Of a stretch of 64,000 nucleotides of DNA, positions 51,721 to 59,489 are shown piece by piece. Origin of the DNA: UBA6059 sp965227155 (GTDB lineage: Bacteria > Bacteroidota > Bacteroidia > Cytophagales > Cyclobacteriaceae); NCBI GenBank assembly GCA_965227155.1, contig OZ245731.1:3100001-3164000 (forward strand), read 5' to 3'. The stretch's first letter is position 1. Every line of letters begins with the position of its first letter. The notes below the pieces were generated by a model. The model made no database searches and was not told the DNA's origin. It worked only from the letters and a program-made list of their open reading frames with translations. A program made the translations under genes and the position numbers.

Positions 51721-54700
51721 ATGCTTATGAAGAATGTTTTACTATTCTGTTGTTTATGGGTCTCTGTAAGCGTCCTGTATGCGCAACAGAGAACTATTTC
51801 CGGTAGAGTGACGTCCGCGGATGACGGGTCAGGATTACCGGGAGTGAACGTAATCCTGAAGGGTACCACCACGGGTACCACCACGGATATTGATGGAAAT
51901 TACAAAGTTAGCATCCCACAAGATGGGGGAACACTTGTGTTTTCATTTATTGGTTTGGCTACTCAGGAAGTTGAGGTAGGAGCCAGATCTACAGTAGATG
52001 TTGAAATGACATCTGATACCAGGCAACTTACTGAGGTAGTTGTAACTGCTATAGGTATCGAACGTGAGAAGAAGGCATTGGGTTATGCCGTATCTGATGT
52101 TTCCGGTGAGGCACTAAAGCAACGCGCTGAGCCAGACCCTATCAGAGCTTTGACCGGTAAGGTACCTGGTGTTAATATTTTGAGTACTGGTGGTGGTGTA
52201 GGTTCTGCAACCAACATTACTATTCGTGGTAACTCATCTATGACTGGTAACAACCAGCCACTTTTCGTAGTGGATGGTGTACCTTTCGACAACTCTGTAA
52301 CCAGAACTAATGAAGGTTTCAACCAGGGTAACCCTAACTCAAACCGTGCTTTTGACATTGACCCAAATAACATTGAGTCAATGACAGTATTGAAAGGTGC
52401 ATCTGCTGCTGCACTGTACGGTTCTCGTGCTGCCAATGGTGTAATTGTAATTACGACCAAAGCTGCTGCCAGAGGTGAGAAAAAAGGCTTGGAAGTGACT
52501 TATAACACGTCTTACAACGTAGAGCAAGTGGCTATGGAGCTTGAGAAGCAGGATATCTGGGCACAAGGAGCTCTTTTCGGATCTCACAACTTTACTTTCA
52601 ACAACGGTTTCTTCGGAACTTGGGGTCCTAAGTATGAGTGGGTAAACGAAATGATCCAAAGTGGCTTTACCGCTGATATTATGTCAGAAACTTTGGGAGG
52701 TCTTTCTCAAATAAGACACCCACTTTTCAACAAGTATGGTTCTAACCCTAACAGCCCGCTATATGCTGGTGATCAGTATCCATTTATTCTGGAGCCTGTT
52801 GATAGAGTTTATGCTGATGCAGATAACTTCAACAATTTCTGGCAGGATGGTACTGTAGTGGAGCATGCCGTGCAAATAAGTTCAGGTGGAGAGAATTCAA
52901 GCTTAACAGCCGGTGTTTCCAGAACCAACAACGATGGTATCATTCCATTCTCTGAGATCACTCGTACCAGCATGAACTTTGGTGGCCGTGCCACACTTTC
53001 TAACGGTATTTTCCTAAATGGTAGCATCACTTATGTAAAAACTGAGCAGCGCAGTGCGCCTCAGGGTGCTGATATTATCGCAGGTGGTGCGGGTACATCT
53101 ATCATTGGTATGCTTTACCTGATGTCTCCTACTTATGATTTGACCAACAATCCATATGTAAACAGAAGAACCGGTGGTTCTATCTACTACAGAAACGGTT
53201 TTGATAACCCGTACTGGGTAGCAGAATTTGCACCTATCACTTCTGAGGTGGATCGTTATTTTGGTAACGCTACCGTAGGTTATGACATTTTCGATTGGTT
53301 GACTGTAACGTATAAGTTTGGTTTCAATGCTTATACTGACCGTCGTTCTGCTTTGGTACCTGCCTTCAGTGAAGTTATTCCTGCCGGTCAGTACTCTGTG
53401 GATGACATCTTCCGTCAGGAGCGTGATGGTAACCTTTTGATCTCTATGGAAAAAGATCTAAACGCTGATATCAACATCAGAGGTTTGATCGGCCACAACG
53501 CTAACGAGCGTAGATTCGAGCAGACTACCATCATTGGTAATGGTATCATTGCCAGAGGTATCGACAGAATCACCAACACTGGTAGCCAGTTGATGAGAAG
53601 AGACTATGGCGAGATCCAGCGATTCCAGGGTGTGTTTGCTGACATCTCTTTAAGCTACCGTGACTGGGCGTTCGTAAACGTAGTAGGTAGAAATGACTGG
53701 TCTTCTACACTTCCTGAAGACAACCGTTCATTCTTCTATCCAGGTGTTTCGGTTTCGGCCGTATTGAGCGAGGCTATTACGCTTCCTTCAATCTTCAACT
53801 TTGCAAAAGTTAGAGCCGGTATTACTAAAGTTGGTAACGAAGCGGGTCCTTATGATACACAGACTCCATTCTTCATTAACAGCCAGTATACTAACCTGCA
53901 GTTCCCATTCAACACACCGAGTGGATCATTCAACATAGCTAACCAGGGATCAGTGCTGGGTTCACCTACATTGAAGCCTGAGTTCACTACTGAGTATGAG
54001 ATTGGATTTGAGACCAGCTTGTTGAACAACAAGATCGGTCTTGATGTGACTTACTACAACAGACAGTCTACAGACCAGATCATCAACGTAACAGTACCTT
54101 CTACAACTGGTTTCCAGGAGAGAATTACCAACGTTGGTCAGGTTGACAACTACGGTTGGGAGATTGGAGTGGACCTTACTCCGGTTGAGCTATCTAACGG
54201 CTTCAAGTGGAATATCTATGGTGCATTCACCAGAAACAGAAACGAAGTGGTTGACATTGGAGATGCTGAGCAAATCATCGTAGGTGGTTTCTCATCTGGT
54301 GGTCTATCTATCGTACAGCGTCCAGGTTTCCCTTTTGGTCAGCTGCTAGGATCTGATTTCCAGCGTGATGAGGAAGGCAACATCCTTGTGAACCCAGTAA
54401 CAGGTAAGCCATTTGAGAACAATGAGCTTCAGATCATTGGTGATCCAAACCCCGACTTTACATTAGGTGTAACCAACACTTTCAGCTGGAAAGGACTTAG
54501 CCTGAGCGTATTGATCGACTGGACAGAAGGTGGAGACATCTGGTCATTGTCAGCTGATCAGACATACAGCCGTGGTATCCTTGATGATCCTTTGAACACA
54601 GACCGTGTACCTAGAGTAGGTCTTGGCTTCTTAGGTGATGGTGCCGGAAACGCACTACTTGATGAGAGTGGCAACAAGATTCCTAACAGAGCACTAACTA

Positions 54701-55035
54701 CAGCTAACGACTGGGTATTCTTCAACGGTTGGGCTGCCGGTGGTGTAGACTGGCATTCAGTATACGATGCTACTGTGATCAGAATCAGAGAGGTTTCGTT
54801 GACATACAACATCCCTACGACAATTCTGGACAAAACACCTTTTGGTTCTGCCAAGGTATCGTTCTCAGGACGTAACCTGTGGTTCAATGCTGTTCACTTC
54901 CCTGATGCGCTAAACTTTGACCCTGAGGTATCAGGTCTTGGAGCTGGAGATACATCCGGAGCATACAGAGGATTTGATTTCATGGGTGTTCCTACCACAA
55001 GGAGATATGGTGTTAACCTATCTGTAACTTTTTAA
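51721..55035 (+). CDS. SusC/RagA-family TonB-linked outer-membrane receptor
   Basis: 1104 residues. Signal peptide about 1-22 (ending LYAQ), then a CarboxypepD-regulatory-like domain (about 25-105, ISGRVTSADDGSGLPGVNVIL), plug domain about 115-245 (ALTGKVPGVNI, IRGNSSMTGNNQPLFVVDGVPF in parts, VLKGASAAALYGSRAANGVIVITTK in parts) and a long beta-barrel ending VNLSVTF. SusC proteins import ligands handed over by SusD, powered by TonB. The ligand cannot be read from sequence; no glycosidase, sulfatase or protease lies in this operon, so a peptide or other polymer is possible. Codon use is strongly biased. Confidence 0.95.
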   Translation: MLMKNVLLFCCLWVSVSVLYAQQRTISGRVTSADDGSGLPGVNVILKGTTTGTTTDIDGNYKVSIPQDGGTLVFSFIGLATQEVEVGARSTVDVEMTSDTRQLTEVVVTAIGIEREKKALGYAVSDVSGEALKQRAEPDPIRALTGKVPGVNILSTGGGVGSATNITIRGNSSMTGNNQPLFVVDGVPFDNSVTRTNEGFNQGNPNSNRAFDIDPNNIESMTVLKGASAAALYGSRAANGVIVITTKAAARGEKKGLEVTYNTSYNVEQVAMELEKQDIWAQGALFGSHNFTFNNGFFGTWGPKYEWVNEMIQSGFTADIMSETLGGLSQIRHPLFNKYGSNPNSPLYAGDQYPFILEPVDRVYADADNFNNFWQDGTVVEHAVQISSGGENSSLTAGVSRTNNDGIIPFSEITRTSMNFGGRATLSNGIFLNGSITYVKTEQRSAPQGADIIAGGAGTSIIGMLYLMSPTYDLTNNPYVNRRTGGSIYYRNGFDNPYWVAEFAPITSEVDRYFGNATVGYDIFDWLTVTYKFGFNAYTDRRSALVPAFSEVIPAGQYSVDDIFRQERDGNLLISMEKDLNADINIRGLIGHNANERRFEQTTIIGNGIIARGIDRITNTGSQLMRRDYGEIQRFQGVFADISLSYRDWAFVNVVGRNDWSSTLPEDNRSFFYPGVSVSAVLSEAITLPSIFNFAKVRAGITKVGNEAGPYDTQTPFFINSQYTNLQFPFNTPSGSFNIANQGSVLGSPTLKPEFTTEYEIGFETSLLNNKIGLDVTYYNRQSTDQIINVTVPSTTGFQERITNVGQVDNYGWEIGVDLTPVELSNGFKWNIYGAFTRNRNEVVDIGDAEQIIVGGFSSGGLSIVQRPGFPFGQLLGSDFQRDEEGNILVNPVTGKPFENNELQIIGDPNPDFTLGVTNTFSWKGLSLSVLIDWTEGGDIWSLSADQTYSRGILDDPLNTDRVPRVGLGFLGDGAGNALLDESGNKIPNRALTTANDWVFFNGWAAGGVDWHSVYDATVIRIREVSLTYNIPTTILDKTPFGSAKVSFSGRNLWFNAVHFPDALNFDPEVSGLGAGDTSGAYRGFDFMGVPTTRRYGVNLSVTF

Positions 55036-55058
55036 TAGGCTAACCAAAAAGCATTAAA

Positions 55059-56780
55059 ATGAAACAAATACAAAAGATAAGCAAATATATAGCGGCATTG
55101 GTCATTGTAGGCTTTGTGTCGTCTTGTAGCAGCGATTGGCTGGACGTAAATGATAACCCTAACGCACCGACAGAGCCGGATTTGGAATTGTTGATTCCAT
55201 CGGTACAGATAGCTATCGGTCAGGTATTGACTGACAGGTTTGACGGTATTGGGGTAATAGGACAGAACATCGAGTCTACACTATCTCAGTATACACTGGG
55301 TAGTGAAGGTGGTGTACCACTAGGATTCGAGGAACTGTATGTAGACGCATTGATTAACGGAGAGAAAGTTATTGCAGATGCAGAGCTTAGTGATCCTCCA
55401 TTGACAACACACAGAGGTATCGCCAAAGTATTGAAGGCTTATGCCTATCATGTAATCATTGACATCTGGGGTGCAGCTCCGTATGACGAGGCATTATTAG
55501 GTGCTGAAGGTCCTGATGCTCCTGTATGGGAGGATGGTGCTCAGGTATATCCTAAGATCATCGCCCTCATTGATGAGGCTATCGTAGATCTTCAAGCTGG
55601 TGGTGTTGCTCCCCAGAGAGATGTAATCTATGGTGGTAATGCTGCAAAATGGGTTCGTTTTGCCAACACCTTGAAGCTGAAAATGGCATTGAATACCAAC
55701 AATGCTTCGCTAGCTTCTTCTGCTATAGCTGCAGGTGTGATTGAGTCTAATGCAGATGATGCTGACTTCCAGTTTGGAACAGGCTTAGCCCCTGAAAACA
55801 GACACAGAATGCACCAGCTACACTACACAGGTGGTACAAAAACTTTCTACATGAGTAACACTTTGATGTACAAGATGTACAAAGGTTATGGTGTAGAAGG
55901 AGAGGCTGATGTGCCTGATCCACGTATGCGTTATTATTTCTTCCGTCAGATTCCTGAGTTTGCTGATGCAGTAGCATCTGGAGCTGTGGTACCTGATGAC
56001 TTCCCATGCTTTGGTTATGGTGCCAGATATGAAGATGAATCGACTTATTTGTCGAGATGTGCATACGGTTATGTAGGTGATGGCTATGTAGGACGTGACC
56101 ATGGTGATGGTACGGGTATTCCTAATGATGGTGCTTCAAGAACTACATTCGGCATTTATCCTATCGGTGGATTGTTTGATGATGGACCAAGAAGATATGT
56201 AGTTCAGCAGTCTGATATCAGTACTGGCGGTATCTATCCTATCTTTACTAATGCTATGGCCAAGTTTATGCAGGCTGAGGCTGTGTTGAGATTGGGTGTA
56301 GCCGGTGATGCAAGAGCGCTTCTTGAGGCTGGTGTAAGAGCATCAATTTCTGATGTAATGACATTCGGCTCTCAGGCTTCTAACTTCAATTCTGCTTTAG
56401 CACCTACTTCTGCTGACATTGATGCTTATGTAGCTGCTGTGTTGGATAAATATGACAATGCTTCTACCAACAACACTGTAGGATCTATTGGTTCTCAATT
56501 GGATGTGGTTATGGATCAGTGGTTCATTGCCAACTATGGTAACAACACTGAGTCTTACACAAACTTCAGAAGAACCAAGCTTCCAGAGGTACGTCGTTCT
56601 ACGGATGATGGTGGACAACCACAGCGTATGTCTGTTATTCCACAGAACCCATACCCAAGACGTTTCCCATTCCCACCGAATGAGTTAGCGACTAACCCGA
56701 ATGCACCTGATCCTAACGAGATCGTTTGGTTCCAGGCACCTGTATTCTGGGATAACACCGCTTACCCAGCGAGATTTTAA
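55059..56780 (+). CDS. SusD/RagB-family nutrient-binding lipoprotein (SusD-like_2)
   Basis: 573 residues. Lipobox VSSC (about C23), then SSDWLDVNDNPNAPTEPDLELLIPS, which is the typical opening of the SusD-like_2 group. Helical TPR-like scaffold through the body (LIDEAIVDLQAGG, AKWVRFANTLKLKMAL). The C-terminal segment, rich in Asn and Pro, is usual for the family. It caps the SusC barrel at the cell surface. Starts 23 nt after the SusC stop. Confidence 0.94.
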   Translation: MKQIQKISKYIAALVIVGFVSSCSSDWLDVNDNPNAPTEPDLELLIPSVQIAIGQVLTDRFDGIGVIGQNIESTLSQYTLGSEGGVPLGFEELYVDALINGEKVIADAELSDPPLTTHRGIAKVLKAYAYHVIIDIWGAAPYDEALLGAEGPDAPVWEDGAQVYPKIIALIDEAIVDLQAGGVAPQRDVIYGGNAAKWVRFANTLKLKMALNTNNASLASSAIAAGVIESNADDADFQFGTGLAPENRHRMHQLHYTGGTKTFYMSNTLMYKMYKGYGVEGEADVPDPRMRYYFFRQIPEFADAVASGAVVPDDFPCFGYGARYEDESTYLSRCAYGYVGDGYVGRDHGDGTGIPNDGASRTTFGIYPIGGLFDDGPRRYVVQQSDISTGGIYPIFTNAMAKFMQAEAVLRLGVAGDARALLEAGVRASISDVMTFGSQASNFNSALAPTSADIDAYVAAVLDKYDNASTNNTVGSIGSQLDVVMDQWFIANYGNNTESYTNFRRTKLPEVRRSTDDGGQPQRMSVIPQNPYPRRFPFPPNELATNPNAPDPNEIVWFQAPVFWDNTAYPARF

Positions 56781-56800
56781 TTTTAAAGCAGATATAGACT

Positions 56801-57676
56801 ATGAAACATATATCAAGATTATTTATACTTTTCTTAAGCGCTTCAGTCATCTTCTCTGCTTGTGAGGATGAGGATGTGTTAAGAGCACCGGATTTTTATA
56901 CACCGGTAGTGCTATTGGCTACAAATGTGACCAATAACGTATGGGAAACCAGTGAGTTACCCGATGCAGCATTCACTTTCACCCTTGATGAGGAGAACTT
57001 TGATGGTGCTGCTGATGGACACAAATTCTTTGTAGGCAGAAGTGGAACAACATCAACTTTGATTGATGTGACCTTGCTTGGATCGCTTAATGGTGGTCCT
57101 GCGACACCTTTAGTTACTTATCAGGCAAGCCAGTTGCCTGTACAGGTTAACCTTAGTGCATCTGTTGTAGCTAGCGCATTTGGACTTAGCGTGAGTGACC
57201 TTACTCCTGGTGACGTAATTGCCGTTACTTATGAGTACAACATTGATGCTGACAACAGTGGTACTATTTACACATTAGGAACACCAGGTAACGACTACTG
57301 CGGTGGTTTTACCAACGAAGGTGAGTGGTGTACTTTCACTATCTCTATCGTATGTTCACTTGCTGATGTAGTGCAAGATCCTTTCCCTGGTGATTATGTA
57401 ATCAATTTTGAGGATTCATATGGTGACGGCTGGAACGGTGCTACTATCGAGGCTACTGTGGATGGTGTAACAACTGCTTACACCTTAGAAGGTGGTTCTA
57501 GCGGAAGTGCTACAGTAAATATTCCTGCCGGTACTTCTACTTTATCATTTGCATTCACTTCAGGAGACTGGGATAGTGAGATTTCTTACCAAATCCTTGA
57601 CCCTGCGGGTAATGTAATGGCTTCTGCAGTGCCAACGCCTGCAGTAGGTGGAATTACCTTAGCAGTTTGTCTATAA
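56801..57676 (+). CDS. Lipoprotein of a SusCD operon, with a GDGWNG-type beta-domain
   Basis: 291 residues. Lipobox FSAC (about C20). Middle part unknown, beta-rich. Two clustered cysteines pairs (NDYCGGF, GEWCTF) suggest disulfides. The C-terminal 90 residues contain the motif DSYGDGWNGATIEATVDG, seen in beta-sandwich domains of many secreted Bacteroidota proteins. Probably a surface-exposed binding lipoprotein acting with SusC/SusD. It starts 20 nt after SusD and is followed by a terminator, closing the operon. Confidence 0.75.
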   Translation: MKHISRLFILFLSASVIFSACEDEDVLRAPDFYTPVVLLATNVTNNVWETSELPDAAFTFTLDEENFDGAADGHKFFVGRSGTTSTLIDVTLLGSLNGGPATPLVTYQASQLPVQVNLSASVVASAFGLSVSDLTPGDVIAVTYEYNIDADNSGTIYTLGTPGNDYCGGFTNEGEWCTFTISIVCSLADVVQDPFPGDYVINFEDSYGDGWNGATIEATVDGVTTAYTLEGGSSGSATVNIPAGTSTLSFAFTSGDWDSEISYQILDPAGNVMASAVPTPAVGGITLAVCL

Positions 57677-57715
57677 GATAAATAGTGGAGTGTATGACTC
57701 CATTTTAATATTGAA

Positions 57716-57745
57716 AGTCAGGGTTCTTAGAATCCTGACTTTTTC
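57716..57745 (+). terminator. Terminator of the SusC/SusD/lipoprotein operon
   Basis: AGTCAGG...CCTGACT with an inner partial TTCTTAGAA palindrome, followed by TTTTTC. It lies 40 nt after the last stop codon. Confidence 0.85.
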
Positions 57746-57853
57746 TGTTTTAAGGTATCAGCTAGTTTTGAGAGAAAAGGTAAAATATTTAAGTGATTAA
57801 AGGTTTTAAGACTTGATTTACTTTACTTTGCGCACCCATTATATTTAGAAATT

Positions 57854-57930
57854 GCACTCGTAGTTCAACTGGATAGAATACCAGATTTCGGCTCTGGGGG
57901 TTGAGGGTTCGAATCCTTCCGAGTGCACCA
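57854..57930 (+). tRNA. tRNA-Arg (anticodon UCG)
   Basis: 77 nt including an encoded CCA. The acceptor stem GCACTCG/CGAGTGC is perfect; the D arm is GTTC/GAAT; the anticodon stem CCAGA/TCTGG encloses the loop TTTCGGC, giving anticodon TCG (reads CGA). A 5-nt variable loop and the T arm GAGGG-TTCGAAT-CCTTC follow. Downstream is a T-tract terminator. Confidence 0.95.
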
Positions 57931-57937
57931 GGAATAC

Positions 57938-57964
57938 AAACTCCGCAGTATGCGGAGTTTTTTT
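57938..57964 (+). terminator. Rho-independent terminator of tRNA-Arg
   Basis: ACTCCGCA-GTA-TGCGGAGT, an 8-bp perfect stem with a 3-nt loop, followed by seven T. It starts 8 nt after the tRNA. Confidence 0.9.
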
Positions 57965-58013
57965 ATGGGTTGGCTGAGCATGCTTGCATAGCGAAAGCTA
58001 ACCCATAAAAAAA
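57958..58013. repeat. Terminator-tail repeat, inverted pair
   Basis: TTTTTTTATGGGTT at 57958-57971 is exactly complementary to AACCCATAAAAAAA at 58000-58013, a 14-bp inverted repeat enclosing GCTGAGCATGC and a TTGCATAGC segment. Both arms are the tails of terminator hairpins (57938-57964 on the plus strand, 58007-58037 on the minus strand). The right-hand 41 nt recur at 58097-58137. Confidence 0.8.
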
Positions 58014-58037
58014 CTGTGGCGTCAGCCACGGAGTTTT
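58007..58037. terminator. Possible bidirectional terminator hairpin
   Basis: AAAACTGTGGC-GTCA-GCCACGGAGTTTT. The stem is flanked by A7 on the left and T4 on the right, so it could act in either direction. On the minus strand the T-tract and the following ATGGGTT match the tails of the neighbouring terminators. Confidence 0.6.
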
Positions 58038-58096
58038 CATTCGGAATTGGTCAAGACAGAAGGATCATGCCAATAATCCTTTCTTAGAGATGTACT

Positions 58097-58137
58097 GCTG
58101 AGCATGCTTGCATAGCAAAGGCAAACCCATAAAAAAA
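58097..58137. repeat. Second copy of the terminator-tail repeat
   Basis: 41 nt that differ from 57973-58013 at three positions. On the minus strand it forms the TTTTTTTATGGGTT tail that immediately follows the sucC terminator hairpin. Confidence 0.85.
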
Positions 58138-58158
58138 GGGCTTCTGAAAAGAAGCCCC
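58131..58158 (-). terminator. Rho-independent terminator of sucC
   Basis: On the minus strand GGGCTTCT-TTTC-AGAAGCCC is followed by seven T. It lies 27 nt after the sucC stop codon. Confidence 0.9.
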
Positions 58159-58184
58159 ATTCTAAAGGATGATATATAGAGTCT

Positions 58185-59396
58185 TTATGCCAGCACCTGT
58201 TTCACTTTATCTGCTGCATCTTTAAGTACAATCGCAGACGTAACTTTTAGGCCTGATTCTTCAATGATCTTAGCACCTTCCTCGGCATTTGTTCCTTGTA
58301 GTCTTACAATGATCGGAACATTGATCTCACCGATATTTTTATAGGCTTCCACCACACCGGCAGCAACACGGTCACAGCGTACAATACCACCGAAAATATT
58401 GATGAGAATAGCCTTTACATTAGGATCTTTTAGAATAATTCTGAAACCGGCTTCAACCGTTTGTGCATTTGCACCACCCCCTACGTCGAGGAAGTTTGCA
58501 GGTTCGCCACCAGAAAGCTTAATGATGTCCATGGTAGCCATAGCCAGGCCTGCACCATTTACCATGCAGCCTACGTTGCCATCAAGTTTCACATAATTCA
58601 AGCCTGATCTTCCGGCTTCTACTTCCAAGGGGTCCTCTTCTGTGATATCCCTCAGCTCGGCAAGATCTTTATGGCGGAATAGCGCATTGTCATCAAGATT
58701 AACCTTAGCGTCTACTGCCAAAATTTTATCATCCGATGTTTTAAGAACAGGATTGATCTCAAACATGGAAGAATCACTGCCTTCATAGGCTTTATAAAGT
58801 GCAAAGATGAACTTCACCATTTCCTTGAAAGCCTTGCCTTCAAGACCTAGCTGGAAGGCAACTTTTCTAGCCTGAAAACCTTGCAAGCCCACTGCCGGAT
58901 CTATCCACTCTTTGATGATTTTCTCAGGTGTTTCTTCAGCTACCGTTTCGATATCTACACCACCTTCTGTGGAAGCCATGATTACGTTGCTACCGGTAGC
59001 TCTATCAAGTAAGATACCAAGATAATATTCCTTTGGCTCAGAGGAACCGGGGTAATAAACATCCTGGGCGATCAATACCTTATTGACAACTTTACCGTCA
59101 GGACCTGTTTGATGGGTTACCAAAGTACCACCCAGGATGGCCTTTGCTTTTTCAGGTACTTCATTAAGGCTTTTGGCTAAAACAACGCCGTTTGAGCCGG
59201 TTTGCTGAATTTTGCCTTTGCCACGGCCTCCTGCATGTATTTGGGCTTTTATCACATACCATTCTGTACCGGTATCTGCATTGAGTTGTCGGGCAGCTTC
59301 CAGAGCTTTTTCAGGAGTGTCGGCCACTACCCCTTCCTGAACAGTTACCCCATATGATTTTAGAATTTGTTTTGCTTGATATTCGTGAATGTTCAT
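58185..59396 (-). CDS. sucC: Succinyl-CoA ligase (ADP-forming), beta subunit
   Basis: 403 residues. ATP-grasp N-terminal half (MNIHEYQAKQILKSYGV, KAQIHAGGRGKGKI) and a C-terminal CoA-ligase half (VNGAGLAMATMDIIKL, ANFLDVGGGAN, INIFGGIVRCDRVA). With SucD it makes succinate and ATP from succinyl-CoA in the TCA cycle. sucD is not adjacent; in many Bacteroidota the two genes are separated. Single gene with a strong terminator. Confidence 0.96.
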   Translation of the reverse strand: MNIHEYQAKQILKSYGVTVQEGVVADTPEKALEAARQLNADTGTEWYVIKAQIHAGGRGKGKIQQTGSNGVVLAKSLNEVPEKAKAILGGTLVTHQTGPDGKVVNKVLIAQDVYYPGSSEPKEYYLGILLDRATGSNVIMASTEGGVDIETVAEETPEKIIKEWIDPAVGLQGFQARKVAFQLGLEGKAFKEMVKFIFALYKAYEGSDSSMFEINPVLKTSDDKILAVDAKVNLDDNALFRHKDLAELRDITEEDPLEVEAGRSGLNYVKLDGNVGCMVNGAGLAMATMDIIKLSGGEPANFLDVGGGANAQTVEAGFRIILKDPNVKAILINIFGGIVRCDRVAAGVVEAYKNIGEINVPIIVRLQGTNAEEGAKIIEESGLKVTSAIVLKDAADKVKQVLA

Positions 59397-59459
59397 GGGT
59401 ATTGCGCTAGATTTTGGTTGCGAATCTACGGTATAATGGCCCTATAAACAAACTACTTT

Positions 59460-59467
59460 TATATTTG
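59460..59467 (+). promoter_or_regulatory. Putative -7 promoter element of the sensor kinase operon
   Basis: TATATTTG matches the TAnnTTTG consensus, 22 nt before the kinase start codon. No clear -33 element was seen. Confidence 0.45.
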
Positions 59468-59489
59468 CAACACCGTCAATACCACTTTT

